Origin: Steroidobacteraceae bacterium
Lineage (GTDB): Bacteria > Pseudomonadota > Gammaproteobacteria > Steroidobacterales > Steroidobacteraceae
Assembly (NCBI GenBank): GCA_017853555.1
Contig: JAFMJH010000008.1
Coordinates: 36,584 to 100,583 of the forward strand
Length of the DNA stretch: 64,000 nucleotides
Direction of reading: 5' to 3'
The notes beneath the pieces are model-generated. The model saw only the letters and a list, made by a program, of their open reading frames with translations. It was not told where the DNA came from and did no database searches. Below are positions 9,381 through 18,888 of this stretch, piece by piece (positions within the stretch are counted from its first letter, which is position 1; every line of letters begins with the position of its first letter). A program made the translations under genes and the position numbers.

Positions 9381-10979
9381 GTGCCCAACGCCTTGTCCAC
9401 CGCCGATCGCCTGCCTGGTCTGATGGCCGGCATACGCCCGCTCATCATGCTGGTCGGGCTCGCCGCTGCCGTGGCGCTCGGCGTTGCCGTCGTATTGTGG
9501 TCGCAGGCGCCGACATACTCGCTGTTGTATTCGAATTTGCCGGATGACGACGTGGCCGCGGTCAGCCAGGCGCTCGGCGCTGCCGGCATACCGTATCGGC
9601 TCGAAAACGGCACTGGTGCGCTCTCGGTGGCCCAAGAGCGTCTCAACGACGCGCGCCTTTTGCTCGCCGGCAAAGGCGTGGTCGAATCCGGCGGCTTCGC
9701 GAATCTCGCCAAAGAAAACGGTTTCGGCACTTCGCAGTTCATGGAGGGGGCACGTTACCAGCATGCGCTCGAGACCGAATTGGCGCGTACCATCGCGAGC
9801 CTGCAGCAAGTGGCGAGCGCGCGCGTGCACATCGCCGCCGCGCGGGAAACGGGCTTCGTGCGGGACCGCGTCCGCGGCGGTGCCAGCGTATTCCTGCAAC
9901 TGAAACCGGGACGCAGGCTCTCGAGCGAACAGGTGACCTCCGTCGTCAATCTGGTCGCCTCGAGTTTGCCGAATCTCGAGGCCGATCGGATCACCGTCGT
10001 CGATCAGCAGGGGCGCTTGTTGTCGTCACCGCGCGGTCGCGACCCGCAAGCGCTGCGCGATCAGCAGATCGAGTTCGCCCGACAATTCGAAGAAAGCTAT
10101 GCGCAGCGCATCGAAACCTTGCTGGCACCGCTCGTGGGCGCAGGGCGGGTGCGAGCCGAAGTCAGTGCGGAATTCGATATGAGCGTCAGCGAGGAGGCCC
10201 GCGAGCAGTTCCGTCCCGACAGTCAAATCGTGCGACGCGAACAACTCGCCGAAGACCGGCGATCGACCACCTCGGCCGGCGGTGTGCCGGGGAGTCTGTC
10301 CAATCAACCGCCGGGCAAAACTCCCGCTGCCGCGACCGGCACCGAAGGCACACCGCCGAACTCGGTGCAAAGTACGCGCGACTACGAAATCGATCGGACC
10401 GTCGCCTACACCCAGCAACCGGCCGGACGCATCAAGCGGCTGTCGGTGGCGGTCCTGATCGATCACGTCGATCTGGTCGGCAAGGACGGCAAACCTAAAC
10501 CCACGCCGCTCGATGCCAAGCAACTCGAGCGCATCGACGCGTTGGTCAAAGACGCCGTCGGCTTCGACGAGAAGCGTGGGGATCGGGTCAGCGTCCTCAA
10601 CAGCCCGTGGAGTGGCGAGCCGCGCAGCACGGATCGTGGCATCGACGACGTGCCGCTGTGGCAGCAGCCGTGGGTGCGCGATGCGGCGAAACTCGTGCTC
10701 GGCGCGCTGCTCGTGATGGTGTTGCTGTTGACGATCGTTCGGCCGCTGCTGCGGCAATACGCGGCGATGATGCCGCGCGCGAGCACCGGGGCAAGTATCA
10801 GCGCGGACGATGCGGCCCTGGCCTTGTCCGGAGATTCGGTCGGCGCGGGCCCGATGACGCCCGCCAAACCGAAACGGCCTGCGTACGAAGACGATATCGC
10901 TCGCGCGCGCTCGTTGGTCAACGAAGATCCGGCCCGCGTCGCGCAAGTGGTGAAGAAATGGGTCGCGAGCGATGCCTGA
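9381..10979 (+). CDS. fliF: Flagellar MS-ring protein FliF
   Basis: This 532-residue protein has the FliF layout. A first membrane helix lies at about 20-40, followed by the YscJ/FliF periplasmic ring-building domains (YSLLYSNLPDDDVAAVSQAL). A second membrane helix lies at about 437-456. The conserved C-terminal tail, NEDPARVAQVVKKWV, binds FliG. FliF is the base on which the motor and export gate assemble. The GTG start is 12 bp after fliE, with GAGG upstream. The last 8 bp overlap fliG. Confidence 0.97.
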   Translation: MPNALSTADRLPGLMAGIRPLIMLVGLAAAVALGVAVVLWSQAPTYSLLYSNLPDDDVAAVSQALGAAGIPYRLENGTGALSVAQERLNDARLLLAGKGVVESGGFANLAKENGFGTSQFMEGARYQHALETELARTIASLQQVASARVHIAAARETGFVRDRVRGGASVFLQLKPGRRLSSEQVTSVVNLVASSLPNLEADRITVVDQQGRLLSSPRGRDPQALRDQQIEFARQFEESYAQRIETLLAPLVGAGRVRAEVSAEFDMSVSEEAREQFRPDSQIVRREQLAEDRRSTTSAGGVPGSLSNQPPGKTPAAATGTEGTPPNSVQSTRDYEIDRTVAYTQQPAGRIKRLSVAVLIDHVDLVGKDGKPKPTPLDAKQLERIDALVKDAVGFDEKRGDRVSVLNSPWSGEPRSTDRGIDDVPLWQQPWVRDAAKLVLGALLVMVLLLTIVRPLLRQYAAMMPRASTGASISADDAALALSGDSVGAGPMTPAKPKRPAYEDDIARARSLVNEDPARVAQVVKKWVASDA

Positions 10980-11991
10980 CGATCAATCTCTGATTGCGGT
11001 TCGCTCCGGCGTCGACAAGGCGGCAATCTTGCTGTTGACGCTCGGCGAAAAAGAGGCCGCCGAAGTGCTGCGCCATCTGCCCGGCAAGGACGTGCAACGG
11101 CTGGGCGTCGCCATGGCGCAGATCGCCGACGTCAGTCGCTCGGAAGTGAGCGAAGTGCTCGGCTGGTTCATGGACGATGCCGAGCGCCAAACCTCGCTCG
11201 GGCTCGGCAGCGCCGACTTCGTGCGCAAGACCTTGATCGAGGCCATGGGCGAGCACCAGGCCGCAGGCCTCATCGACCAAATTCTTCTGGGACGAGCGAG
11301 CAAAGGTCTCGAGTCGCTGAAGTGGATGGACCCGAAAGCGATCGCCGAAATGATCCGCGTCGAACATCCGCAGATCATCGCGATCATCCTCGCGTATCTC
11401 GAGTCCGAGCAGGCGGCGAAGATCGTCAGTCATCTGCCGGAGGAGATGCGCGGCGATTTGTTGTATCGCGTGGCGACACTGGACGGCATACAACCGGCGG
11501 CGCTGCAGGAACTCGATCAGGTCATGGAGCGCCAATTCGCCGGCAACAGCCGCACGCAAGCACCCGGGTTCGGCGGGCCGAAAGTCGTCGCCGACATCGT
11601 CAATCTGCTCGATGCACGCATCGAATCGCGCGTCATGCAGGAAATCACCACGACCGACGAAGCGCTGGGCGCCAAAATCCAGGATCTCGTATTCGTGTTC
11701 GACGATTTGATCGAACTCGACGATCGGAGCATGCAGGAGCTGCTGCGGCAAGTGCCGGCCGACCAGTTGCTGCTGGCCTTGAAGGCGACCGAAGACACTC
11801 TCAAAGAAAAGATCTTCAAGAACATGTCGCAGCGCGCCGCCGAAACCTTGCGCGACGACATGGAATCGCGCGGCCCGGTGCGCTTGTCCGAGGTCGAGGC
11901 CGCTCGCAAGGAAATTCTCGCCGGAGCGCGTCGCTTGTCGGAAGAAGGGGTGATCTCCCTGGGGGCACGGGGTGGTGAAGCCTTCGTCTGA
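10972..11991 (+). CDS. fliG: Flagellar motor switch protein FliG
   Basis: This 339-residue protein has the three FliG domains, including the FliF-binding N-terminus (GVDKAAILLLTLGEKEAAEV) and the EHPQIIAIILAYLE motif. The C-terminal torque domain (FVFDDLIELDDRSMQELLRQ) has its charged ridge. FliG forms the C-ring face that interacts with the stators. ATG 10972 overlaps fliF by 8 bp, so translation is coupled. Confidence 0.97.
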   Translation: MPDDQSLIAVRSGVDKAAILLLTLGEKEAAEVLRHLPGKDVQRLGVAMAQIADVSRSEVSEVLGWFMDDAERQTSLGLGSADFVRKTLIEAMGEHQAAGLIDQILLGRASKGLESLKWMDPKAIAEMIRVEHPQIIAIILAYLESEQAAKIVSHLPEEMRGDLLYRVATLDGIQPAALQELDQVMERQFAGNSRTQAPGFGGPKVVADIVNLLDARIESRVMQEITTTDEALGAKIQDLVFVFDDLIELDDRSMQELLRQVPADQLLLALKATEDTLKEKIFKNMSQRAAETLRDDMESRGPVRLSEVEAARKEILAGARRLSEEGVISLGARGGEAFV

Positions 11992-12610
11992 CGCGGAACG
12001 GGTCTGGGCGCCACCCGCGTTGGCCGGACCGCTGATCAGTCCGCGCGTGCGCGGTGCGCCGGTGGCTGCCGTGGAAGATCGCGACCACGCATGGAATGCG
12101 GGGTTCGCACGCGGTCATGCCGACGGCTGGGGCGCTGCGGCGATCGAGATCGAGGCGCACCAGATCGAGTTGCGCGAAGCCGTCAAGGCCGCGCGATCGA
12201 TCGCGAGTCGTCTGTCGCAACCGCTTGCCGAAATCGATGCCGTGCTCGAGGGCGAGCTTATACGCCTGGCCGCGCTCGTCGGCGCTCATTTGGCGTACGG
12301 CGAACTGTCCGCGGGGTCAGATCGAATTCGACTCTTGATTGCCGAGAGCCTGAATGCCCTGCCGTCGAGGCGAGATCGGGTTCGCGTGTTTTTGCACCCG
12401 GCTGATCATGCCGAGATCTCGAGCGGGCCCGCCGACGAGGCGGGCGGTAGCGACATCGAGTACCGCGCGGATGCGAAAATCGAGCGCGGCGGAATCTGGT
12501 TGGAGACGGACGATTCCTCGCTGGATGCGCGCTGGCGCACGCGATTTGACGCGGCGCTCGATGCCATCACGGGCTCCGGCACCCTGCATCAGTCACGAGG
12601 TGATGGATGA
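11972..12610 (+). CDS. fliH: Flagellar export ATPase regulator FliH
   Basis: This 212-residue protein has the FliH pattern. It opens with a Pro-rich start and a helical stretch [20 protein letters not shown]. The C-terminal FliH/HrpE domain includes [20 protein letters not shown]. FliH links the FliI ATPase to the C ring and restrains its activity. Two adjacent GTG codons (11972 and 11975) could start it; both overlap fliG by about 20 bp. It ends in ATGA with fliI. Confidence 0.9.
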   Translation: MVKPSSDAERVWAPPALAGPLISPRVRGAPVAAVEDRDHAWNAGFARGHADGWGAAAIEIEAHQIELREAVKAARSIASRLSQPLAEIDAVLEGELIRLAALVGAHLAYGELSAGSDRIRLLIAESLNALPSRRDRVRVFLHPADHAEISSGPADEAGGSDIEYRADAKIERGGIWLETDDSSLDARWRTRFDAALDAITGSGTLHQSRGDG

Positions 12611-13932
12611 CGGCCGGCCACCGACGTCGGGCGGCACTCGCCGCCGCCGAGGCGCTCGCGCCACCGCGTGTGGCCGGACACTTGACGCGCCTCGTCGGTC
12701 TGACGCTCGAAGCGCGCGGCCTGCGCGCCTCGATCGGCGATCGATGCCTGATCGAAACCGTCGAAGGTGACGGTCACGAAGCCGAAGTCGTCGGCTTTGC
12801 CAACGACCGTGTTTTGTTGATGCCGGCGGGCAGCCCGGAGGGCCTCGCGGTCGACGCGCGGGTGAGGCCCATGGGTCGTGGCGGGCGGGTGCCGGTGGGC
12901 ATCGCGTTGCAAGGACGCGTGGTCGATGCGCGCGGTCTTGCGCTCGATGACGGGCCACCGATTCGGTGCGACGACGCGGCGCGACTGATTGCACCGCCGA
13001 TGAATCCTTTGCAACGCCAACCGATCACTGCGCCGCTCGATGTGGGCGTGCGAGCCATCAACGCGCTGCTCACCGTCGCGCGCGGGCAGCGAATCGGCCT
13101 CTTTGCCGGCAGCGGCGTCGGCAAAAGCGTGTTGCTCGGCATGATGGCGCGTCACACCGCCGCGGACGTGATCGTGGTCGGGCTCATCGGTGAGCGTGGT
13201 CGTGAGGTGCGCGAATTCGTCGAGCAGATCCTGACCCCCGAGGAACGTCGTCGTTCGGTGGTGGTTGCAGCGCCGGCGGATGCGCCACCTTTGCTGCGTT
13301 TGCAAGGCGCGTGGTACGCGACCGCCATCGCCGAATACTTTCGTGATCGGGGCGCTGCGGTGTTGCTGCTGATGGATTCGCTGACGCGCTTCGCGCAGGC
13401 GCAGCGCGAAATCGGTCTTGCCGTCGGCGAAGCGCCGGCGAGCAAAGGCTACCCGCCGTCGGTATTCGCGCGACTGCCGCAACTCGTCGAACGCAGCGGC
13501 ATGGGCTTATCCGGGACCGGCTCGATCACTGCGTTCTATACGGTGCTGACCGAAGGCGACGACTTGCAGGATCCCGTTGCCGACTCGGCTCGGGCCATTC
13601 TGGATGGGCACGTGGTACTCAGCCGGCGTCTGGCTGACGCGGGGCACTTCCCGGCCATCGACGTGGAAGCTTCGATCAGCCGGGTAATGCCTGCGGTCGC
13701 CGATGCGCGGCATCTCGAGCGCGCGAGGCGCCTGCGAGGCGCGATCTCGCGCTATGAACAGGCGCGTGATCTGGTCGCACTCGGGGCGGTGAAGTCCGGC
13801 GCCGACCCGCAGCTCGATCGAGTATTGGCGGCCTGGCCGCAAGTGCAGGGCTTTCTGCAGCAAGCGCCCGACGAATCGGCCACGCTGCCGGCGAGTCTCG
13901 CCGCGCTCGCCCAACTTGACGGAGTCCTGTGA
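12607..13932 (+). CDS. fliI: Flagellum-specific export ATPase FliI
   Basis: This 441-residue F1-beta-like ATPase has Walker A AGSGVGKS (167-174), [13 protein letters not shown], and the [17 protein letters not shown]alker B region. It powers the flagellar type III export apparatus in the cytoplasm. It overlaps fliH by 4 bp and is followed almost directly by fliJ. Confidence 0.97.
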   Translation: MTAGHRRRAALAAAEALAPPRVAGHLTRLVGLTLEARGLRASIGDRCLIETVEGDGHEAEVVGFANDRVLLMPAGSPEGLAVDARVRPMGRGGRVPVGIALQGRVVDARGLALDDGPPIRCDDAARLIAPPMNPLQRQPITAPLDVGVRAINALLTVARGQRIGLFAGSGVGKSVLLGMMARHTAADVIVVGLIGERGREVREFVEQILTPEERRRSVVVAAPADAPPLLRLQGAWYATAIAEYFRDRGAAVLLLMDSLTRFAQAQREIGLAVGEAPASKGYPPSVFARLPQLVERSGMGLSGTGSITAFYTVLTEGDDLQDPVADSARAILDGHVVLSRRLADAGHFPAIDVEASISRVMPAVADARHLERARRLRGAISRYEQARDLVALGAVKSGADPQLDRVLAAWPQVQGFLQQAPDESATLPASLAALAQLDGVL

Positions 13933-13933
13933 C

Positions 13934-14383
13934 GTGAGTGCGGACCGCGCGCTTGCCGCATGGCAGTCGGACCGGATGCAGCGCGAGCAGCGCGTCGCCG
14001 CGGAACTGCGCGTCGCGGCGCAACGGCTCGCCGAGGCGGAGGCTAGATTGAAAGAGCTACGCGATTACCGCGGCGAATATCACGCGGCGTTCACGCAGCG
14101 CGCCGGGCGCGGATTGGACGGCGTCGCGGCGCGCGACTTCCGCGTATTTCTGCACAAGCTCGACGAGGCCATCGCCCTGCAAACCCAACGCCTCGCCACG
14201 CTGCAGGGCGAACGCGAGCGGGTATTCGAGGCCTGGCGTGACAGTGCACGGGAGCTGCGTATCATCGAGCGCCTGCGCACACGCCGGGCGGTCCGCGCCG
14301 CGCGCGCCCTCGAGCGCCGAGATCAACGCGCGCTCGATGATCGGCCACATTGCTCGCCGATACCGGCGCTCGTCGATGAGTGA
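13934..14383 (+). CDS. fliJ: Flagellar export protein FliJ
   Basis: This 149-residue protein is almost entirely charged helix, rich in Arg, Ala, Glu and Gln, as expected for the FliJ coiled coil that enters the FliI ring. Sequence identity in this family is low, so the call rests on position (fliI-fliJ-fliK), length and composition. I chose GTG 13934, 1 bp after the fliI stop, with GGAG at 13921-13924. The frame also has a TTG at 13916. Confidence 0.82.
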   Translation: MSADRALAAWQSDRMQREQRVAAELRVAAQRLAEAEARLKELRDYRGEYHAAFTQRAGRGLDGVAARDFRVFLHKLDEAIALQTQRLATLQGERERVFEAWRDSARELRIIERLRTRRAVRAARALERRDQRALDDRPHCSPIPALVDE

Positions 14384-14861
14384 CCTGCATCGCCTCGCGG
14401 AGCGCGTCGGTTTCGCTCGAGGGCGCACGCTCGGCCACGAGCAGAGCAGCGCGCCGTCCGAGCCGGCGGCGAATTTCGCGACCAATTTGACGCCATCAAT
14501 GATCTCGCTGTCGGCGAGCGATCATTCGGTCGCGCAAACGGTGCAACGCTGCTTGCGCGACGAAATACTGACGAACGTCAGATCGCTCATGGCTGGCGAC
14601 GACAGCGCCGTCATAAATTTGGCGCTCGCCGATGCGCCGTCGCTGCAGATCACCGTGCAACTGGCCGGCGCCGCCGTGTCGATCGTCGTCACCGGCGCCG
14701 GCGCCGAGACCCGCGGATTGCTGCACGCCATGTTGCCGTCGCTGCGTAAATCTCTGGCCGCACAGGGATTGTGTCTTTCGTCTTTGGTTTCAGGTCAAGG
14801 CGAAGAAGCCGCGCGCGGCGAACGTTCCGTCGGCAAGCGCGAGCTCGATACCTACGCCTAA
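14376..14861 (+). CDS. Very short FliK/SctP-like hook-length control protein
   Basis: This 161-residue protein sits in the fliK position between fliJ and fliL. Its second half resembles the FliK C-terminal domain: INLALADAPSLQITVQLAGA, then LLHAMLPSLRKSLAAQGL. Typical FliK is 300-500 residues with a long Pro/Ala-rich ruler region, and here only about 55 residues precede the domain. It may switch export specificity without measuring length, or it may resemble injectisome SctP/HpaP proteins. The start is ATG 14376, overlapping fliJ by 8 bp. Longer upstream starts would run through fliJ. Confidence 0.7.
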   Translation: MSDLHRLAERVGFARGRTLGHEQSSAPSEPAANFATNLTPSMISLSASDHSVAQTVQRCLRDEILTNVRSLMAGDDSAVINLALADAPSLQITVQLAGAAVSIVVTGAGAETRGLLHAMLPSLRKSLAAQGLCLSSLVSGQGEEAARGERSVGKRELDTYA

Positions 14862-14889
14862 TTCTTTGGGCGTACCGTGCGAGCCTCTT

Positions 14890-14905
14890 TGGCACGTCAA
14901 TTGCT
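14890..14905 (+). promoter_or_regulatory. Sigma-54 promoter upstream of fliL
   Basis: TGGCAC (14890-14895), GTCAA, then TTGCT (14901-14905) is a perfect match to the sigma-54 consensus, with the GG-N10-GC spacing. Expected transcription start is near 14916, about 30 bp before the fliL ATG. It should drive fliLMNOPQR-flhB and probably onward genes. Confidence 0.92.
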
Positions 14906-14946
14906 AAATCGGTCTGCGGAACGGTTTCATGACGCCGGAGAGGCAG

Positions 14947-15444
14947 ATGGCGGACAGCGAAGTCAAAAAAGACGCACCGACCGAAGAGTCGAGCGCAGCG
15001 CCCTCGGGTCGTCGCAGGTTGTTGCTCGGCGGTGCCGCGCTCGCGTTGACCGGCATCGGCGGCGGCGCGGGATATTGGTTCTGGTGGCGCACACCGGCGC
15101 AGCCTGAGCCCGAACCGATTCCTCCGCTGCAGTTCCTGACCCTCGAGCCACCGTTCGTGACGAATCTTGCGGGCGCGGACGCGCAGCGTCTGCTGCAGGT
15201 CGAGGTCAGCGTCGTCACGCGTTCGCCGCACACGCTCGCGATTCTCAAGGATCACCAACCGATGCTGCGCGACGGTTTGCTGATGCTGTTCGCCTCGCAG
15301 GAGGTCGGCGCAGTGAGCCTGACCGCCGGCAAAGAAGCGCTGCGTCGTGCCGCACTCTCGACGGTGCGGCAGGTCGTGAAGCAAGTGGAGGGCGATCCCG
15401 TCACGGTGCTCAATGTGTTGTTCAACGGCTTCGTGGTGCAGTGA
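14947..15444 (+). CDS. fliL: Flagellar basal body-associated protein FliL
   Basis: This 165-residue protein has a short cytoplasmic start, one membrane helix (LLLGGAALALTGIGGGAGYW) and a periplasmic FliL domain (FLTLEPPFVTNL, LLQVEVSVVTRSP). FliL surrounds the stator units. I prefer ATG 14947, which has GGAGAGG 3 bp upstream, over ATG 14929 in the same frame. It opens the second sigma-54 operon. Confidence 0.93.
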   Translation: MADSEVKKDAPTEESSAAPSGRRRLLLGGAALALTGIGGGAGYWFWWRTPAQPEPEPIPPLQFLTLEPPFVTNLAGADAQRLLQVEVSVVTRSPHTLAILKDHQPMLRDGLLMLFASQEVGAVSLTAGKEALRRAALSTVRQVVKQVEGDPVTVLNVLFNGFVVQ

Positions 15445-15448
15445 CCCC

Positions 15449-16426
15449 ATGGCCAACGAACCGATTTTGAACCAGGAAGAAGTCGATGCGCTGCTCGTCG
15501 GCATGGACGAGGGACGCGTGCCGCTCGCCGATCCGACCGGCGCGACGGATGTACGTCGTTATGAACTCGGACGCGAAGCGCGCATCGTGCGCGCCCGCAT
15601 GCCGACGCTTGCAATGCTGAACGAGCGCTACGCGCGCCTCTATCGCCACAGCATCTGCAACATACTGCGCCGCTCCGCCGGCGTGATCGGCGGCCAGATC
15701 CGCATGGTGCAGTTCGCCGACTATCTCCAGAGCGTACGTACGCCATCCTCCATAAACCTGCTGCGCTTCGCGCCGTTGCGCGGCACCGTGCTGCTCGTGA
15801 TGTCAGCGGATTTGGTGTTCGCGGTCGTCGAGAATTTTTTCGGCGGTCGCGTCCGGCCGACGCGTTACGAGACGCGCGACTTCACCGCCACCGAAACTCG
15901 CATCGTGCAGATGCTGCGCGACGCGGCACTCGTCGATCTGCGCGAGGCATGGAGCAGCATCATGCCCGTGACGATCGAGCTTGCCTCGAGCGAGACCAAC
16001 CCGCAGTTCCTCACCGTCATGAGCCCGAACGACGTCGTCGTCGTGGCGGATTTCACGGTCGAGATCGAAAGCGTTTCGAGCACGATGTCGATCGCCATCC
16101 CGTACTCGTCGCTCGAACCGCACAAAGAGCTGCTGGGCGGCAACGCTCACGAGAACGCGCGCGACGAGGACGGACGCTGGCACCGCAGCTTGCGCGAAGA
16201 TCTTGAAGACGCCGATCTCGAGCTGCGCGCGGTTCTGGGTACGCGCGACGTTCGCCTCGCGCAGCTGCTCGATTTCCGGCCGGGTGACGTCGTGTCCTTC
16301 GAATTCGACGGACGCGCGACCGTGTTCGCCGAGGACGTGCCGTTTCTGCGTGGCCGCTACGGCGTCTCGCGCGGTCAGCAGGCCGTAAAGGTCGAGCAGC
16401 GATGCATAGGCGGGAGAGGCACATGA
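15449..16426 (+). CDS. fliM: Flagellar motor switch protein FliM
   Basis: This 325-residue protein begins with the CheY-P-binding segment ILNQEEVDALL and contains the FliM middle domain (NILRRSAGVIGGQIRMVQFA). The C-terminal SpoA domain includes LAQLLDFRPGDVVSFE. It forms the C ring with FliG and FliN. ATG 15449 lies 4 bp after fliL, and its stop overlaps fliN by 4 bp. The intact CheY-binding motif is notable because no cheY is present in this locus. Confidence 0.97.
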   Translation: MANEPILNQEEVDALLVGMDEGRVPLADPTGATDVRRYELGREARIVRARMPTLAMLNERYARLYRHSICNILRRSAGVIGGQIRMVQFADYLQSVRTPSSINLLRFAPLRGTVLLVMSADLVFAVVENFFGGRVRPTRYETRDFTATETRIVQMLRDAALVDLREAWSSIMPVTIELASSETNPQFLTVMSPNDVVVVADFTVEIESVSSTMSIAIPYSSLEPHKELLGGNAHENARDEDGRWHRSLREDLEDADLELRAVLGTRDVRLAQLLDFRPGDVVSFEFDGRATVFAEDVPFLRGRYGVSRGQQAVKVEQRCIGGRGT

Positions 16427-16770
16427 CCGAAACGACGGACCAAACGCCGCGCACCGCGAATTTCGAACAATTGCAGGGCGCAGTCACGACAACCGAGAGT
16501 GCGTCGTCGGACGTCAATCTCGACGTGATCCTCGAGGTCCCGGTGACGTTGTCGATGGAGGTCGGACGCACCCGCATTCCGATCCGCAATCTTTTGCAGC
16601 TCAATCAGGGTTCGGTCATCGAGCTCGAGCGCGTGGCCGGCGATCCGCTCGACGTGTTCGTGAACGGTACGCTGGTGGCGCACGGCGAGGTCGTCGTCGT
16701 CAACGACAAATTCGGCATACGTTTGACCGACGTCGTGTCGCCGGCGGAGCGGATCCGCAAGCTGCGATGA
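16423..16770 (+). CDS. fliN: Flagellar motor switch protein FliN
   Basis: This 115-residue protein carries a single SpoA domain (VILEVPVTLSMEVGRTRIPI, LLQLNQGSVIELERVAGDPL) after a short variable start. It forms the base of the C ring with FliM. I chose ATG 16423 because GGGAGAGG at 16412-16419 fits it and it overlaps the fliM stop by 4 bp. ATG 16402 is possible but lies inside fliM. Confidence 0.95.
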   Translation: MTETTDQTPRTANFEQLQGAVTTTESASSDVNLDVILEVPVTLSMEVGRTRIPIRNLLQLNQGSVIELERVAGDPLDVFVNGTLVAHGEVVVVNDKFGIRLTDVVSPAERIRKLR

Positions 16771-17075
16771 GTTACGCGGTCCCGAGTGCCCATGTTGCCG
16801 AGGCGGGTGCCGGCGATCCGCTGCAGGTGACGCTTTCTTTGCTCGCCGTGCTGGCGACGATCGTCGCCCTCGGCTGGCTCGCACGCAGATGGCGTCGGAT
16901 TCTGCCGCAGCGCCACGGACCGCTGCGGGTGGTGGATGAAATTGCGATCGGCCCGAAAGACAAGGTCGTGCTGTTGGCCTGCGGTGAGCGTCAACTGTTG
17001 ATCGGCGTCGGCGAGCGAGGCAGCACGGTACTCGCCCGGTCGATCCGGCCGACGCCCTGCGGAGATCAATCGTGA
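16767..17075 (+). CDS. fliO: Flagellar biosynthesis protein FliO
   Basis: This 102-residue protein has one membrane helix ([20 protein letters not shown]) and a short cytoplasmic domain with [20 protein letters not shown], typical of FliO. FliO assists assembly of the FliP export-gate ring. It overlaps fliN and fliP by 4 bp each. Confidence 0.9.
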   Translation: MSYAVPSAHVAEAGAGDPLQVTLSLLAVLATIVALGWLARRWRRILPQRHGPLRVVDEIAIGPKDKVVLLACGERQLLIGVGERGSTVLARSIRPTPCGDQS

Positions 17076-17836
17076 TCGCGGGGCGCATCTTCGGCCGCGC
17101 CGTGACGCTGAGCGCCGCAATCGCCCTGGCGTATGCGCTTCCGGTGGACGCTGCGGAGCTCACGCTGCCGGCCCTCACCGTCAAGCAGGCGAGCGGTGGC
17201 GGCACGACCTACGGTCTCACGCTGCAAGTGTTGCTGTTGATGACCGCGCTGTCGTTTTTGCCGGCGGTGCTGTTGATGATGACGGCGTTCACGCGCATCG
17301 TGATCGTGCTCGGCATCTTGCGGCAGGCCATCGGTGCGGGGCAGACGCCGCCGAATCAGGTGTTGATCGGGCTCGCGCTATTCATGACGTTTTTCGTCAT
17401 GGCACCGACCTTCGATCGGATCAACGCCGAGGCCTTCCAGCCCTACAGCGAAGGTCGGCTCGACGCCCTGCAGGCGCTCGAGCGCGCCGCTGACCCCTTG
17501 CGCAAATTCATGCTCGATCAGACGCGCGAGGCCGACGTTGCCACCTTCGTCGGCATCGCCGGTGGCAAAGGCTACGAGCGACCCGAGGACGTGCCGCTCA
17601 GCATTCTTGTTCCGGCCTTCGTCACGAGTGAACTGAAAAGCGCCTTCACGATCGGCTTCATGCTGTTCATCCCCTTCGTGATCATCGATCTCGTGGTCGC
17701 GAGCGTACTCATGTCCATGGGCATGATGATGCTCTCGCCGGTCCTGATCTCGCTGCCGTTCAAGCTGATGCTGTTCGTGCTGGTCGACGGCTGGTCGCTG
17801 GTGATGGGCACACTGGCTGCGAGTTTCGTGCGATGA
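17072..17836 (+). CDS. fliP: Flagellar export gate protein FliP
   Basis: This 254-residue protein has an N-terminal signal-like segment ending near VDAAE, four membrane helices and the FliP signatures [20 protein letters not shown] and [20 protein letters not shown]. FliP forms the core of the export gate with FliQ and FliR. The start is GTG 17072, which overlaps the fliO stop. Confidence 0.97.
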   Translation: MIAGRIFGRAVTLSAAIALAYALPVDAAELTLPALTVKQASGGGTTYGLTLQVLLLMTALSFLPAVLLMMTAFTRIVIVLGILRQAIGAGQTPPNQVLIGLALFMTFFVMAPTFDRINAEAFQPYSEGRLDALQALERAADPLRKFMLDQTREADVATFVGIAGGKGYERPEDVPLSILVPAFVTSELKSAFTIGFMLFIPFVIIDLVVASVLMSMGMMMLSPVLISLPFKLMLFVLVDGWSLVMGTLAASFVR

Positions 17837-17846
17837 GGTACGCGCC

Positions 17847-18116
17847 GTGACACCCGAACGCGTATTGGTGATCGGTCATGACGCGCTGCTGACGATGCTG
17901 CTGCTCGCGAGCCCGCTTTTGATCGTCGCGCTGGTGGTCGGTCTCGCGATCGGCATCGTGCAGGCGGCCACGCAGATCAACGAAATGACGCTGGCGTTCA
18001 TCCCGAAATTGCTTGCGATGTCATTGACGATGGTGATCGCCGGACCGTGGATGCTCAAGGTCATCGTCGCGTACACGCGCGAGATGATCATCGCGATTCC
18101 CGGAATGTTGCGCTGA
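17847..18116 (+). CDS. fliQ: Flagellar export gate protein FliQ
   Basis: This 89-residue protein has two membrane helices and the FliQ motif GIVQAATQINEMTLAFIPKL. It starts with GTG 17847, 10 bp after fliP, with GAGG at 17835-17838. It binds around the FliP-FliR gate. Confidence 0.96.
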   Translation: MTPERVLVIGHDALLTMLLLASPLLIVALVVGLAIGIVQAATQINEMTLAFIPKLLAMSLTMVIAGPWMLKVIVAYTREMIIAIPGMLR

Positions 18117-18117
18117 C

Positions 18118-18888
18118 ATGCTCGAAGTGACTCAGGCACAGCTTTGGCAGTGGATCGGCGCTGCGCTATGGCCGTTCGCGCGTATCGCGGCGTGCCTGAT
18201 GATCGCGCCGACCATCGGCGCGCAGTTCGTACCGCGCCGAATACGCCTCGTGCTTGCCGCGGCGCTCGCCATCCTGGTCGCGCCACGACTCGTGATGCCG
18301 AGCGCGATCGATCCGCTCTCGGGTCTCGGCATCAAGATTCTGCTGGTGCAAATCGCGGTCGGGCTCGCGATCGGCTTCCTGATGCAACTGGTGTTCGATG
18401 CGGTCGGTCTCGCCGGGCAATTGTTGGCGAACGGAATGGGCCTGTCGTTCGCGTTCAATATCGATCCGCAACGCGGGGCTTCGACGGCGGCGGTCGGCCA
18501 GTTCTACATCGTGTTCGTGACGTTGACGTTTTTGGCGCTGGACGGCCATCTCGCGCTGCTCAAAACGTTGCTCGCGACGTTCGACGCCATTCCGGTCGCG
18601 ACGCACTCCCTGTCGGCGAGATTCTTTCTGGACATCGCGGCGAGCGGCGGCACTCTGTTCGAGGGCGCCCTGCGGATCGCGCTGCCCGGGCTTGCAGCCC
18701 TCGTGATCGCCAATCTCGCCTTCGGCGTCGTCAGTCGCGCAGCGCCGTCCTTGAACATCCTGTCGGTCGGATTGCCCGCGGCCTTGCTGTTCGGCTTGTC
18801 GGTCCTGGTGTGGTCGCTCCCGGGTGTGCAATTCGGCTTCGAGCATTTGTTCGACGCGGCGCTGCAGCGCATCGGTGCATTGCGATGA
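18118..18888 (+). CDS. fliR: Flagellar export gate protein FliR
   Basis: This 256-residue polytopic protein has FliR landmarks: PFARIAACLMIAPTIGAQFV, GLAIGFLMQLVFDAVGLAGQ and SFAFNIDPQRGAS. It completes the FliPQR gate. Its ATG is 1 bp after the fliQ stop, and it overlaps flhB by 4 bp. Confidence 0.96.
   Translation: MLEVTQAQLWQWIGAALWPFARIAACLMIAPTIGAQFVPRRIRLVLAAALAILVAPRLVMPSAIDPLSGLGIKILLVQIAVGLAIGFLMQLVFDAVGLAGQLLANGMGLSFAFNIDPQRGASTAAVGQFYIVFVTLTFLALDGHLALLKTLLATFDAIPVATHSLSARFFLDIAASGGTLFEGALRIALPGLAALVIANLAFGVVSRAAPSLNILSVGLPAALLFGLSVLVWSLPGVQFGFEHLFDAALQRIGALR

Noticed and set aside
7806..9899. 697-residue minus-strand ORF opposite the activator, fliE and fliF
   Set aside because: It spans three well-supported plus-strand genes and has no coding signature of its own.
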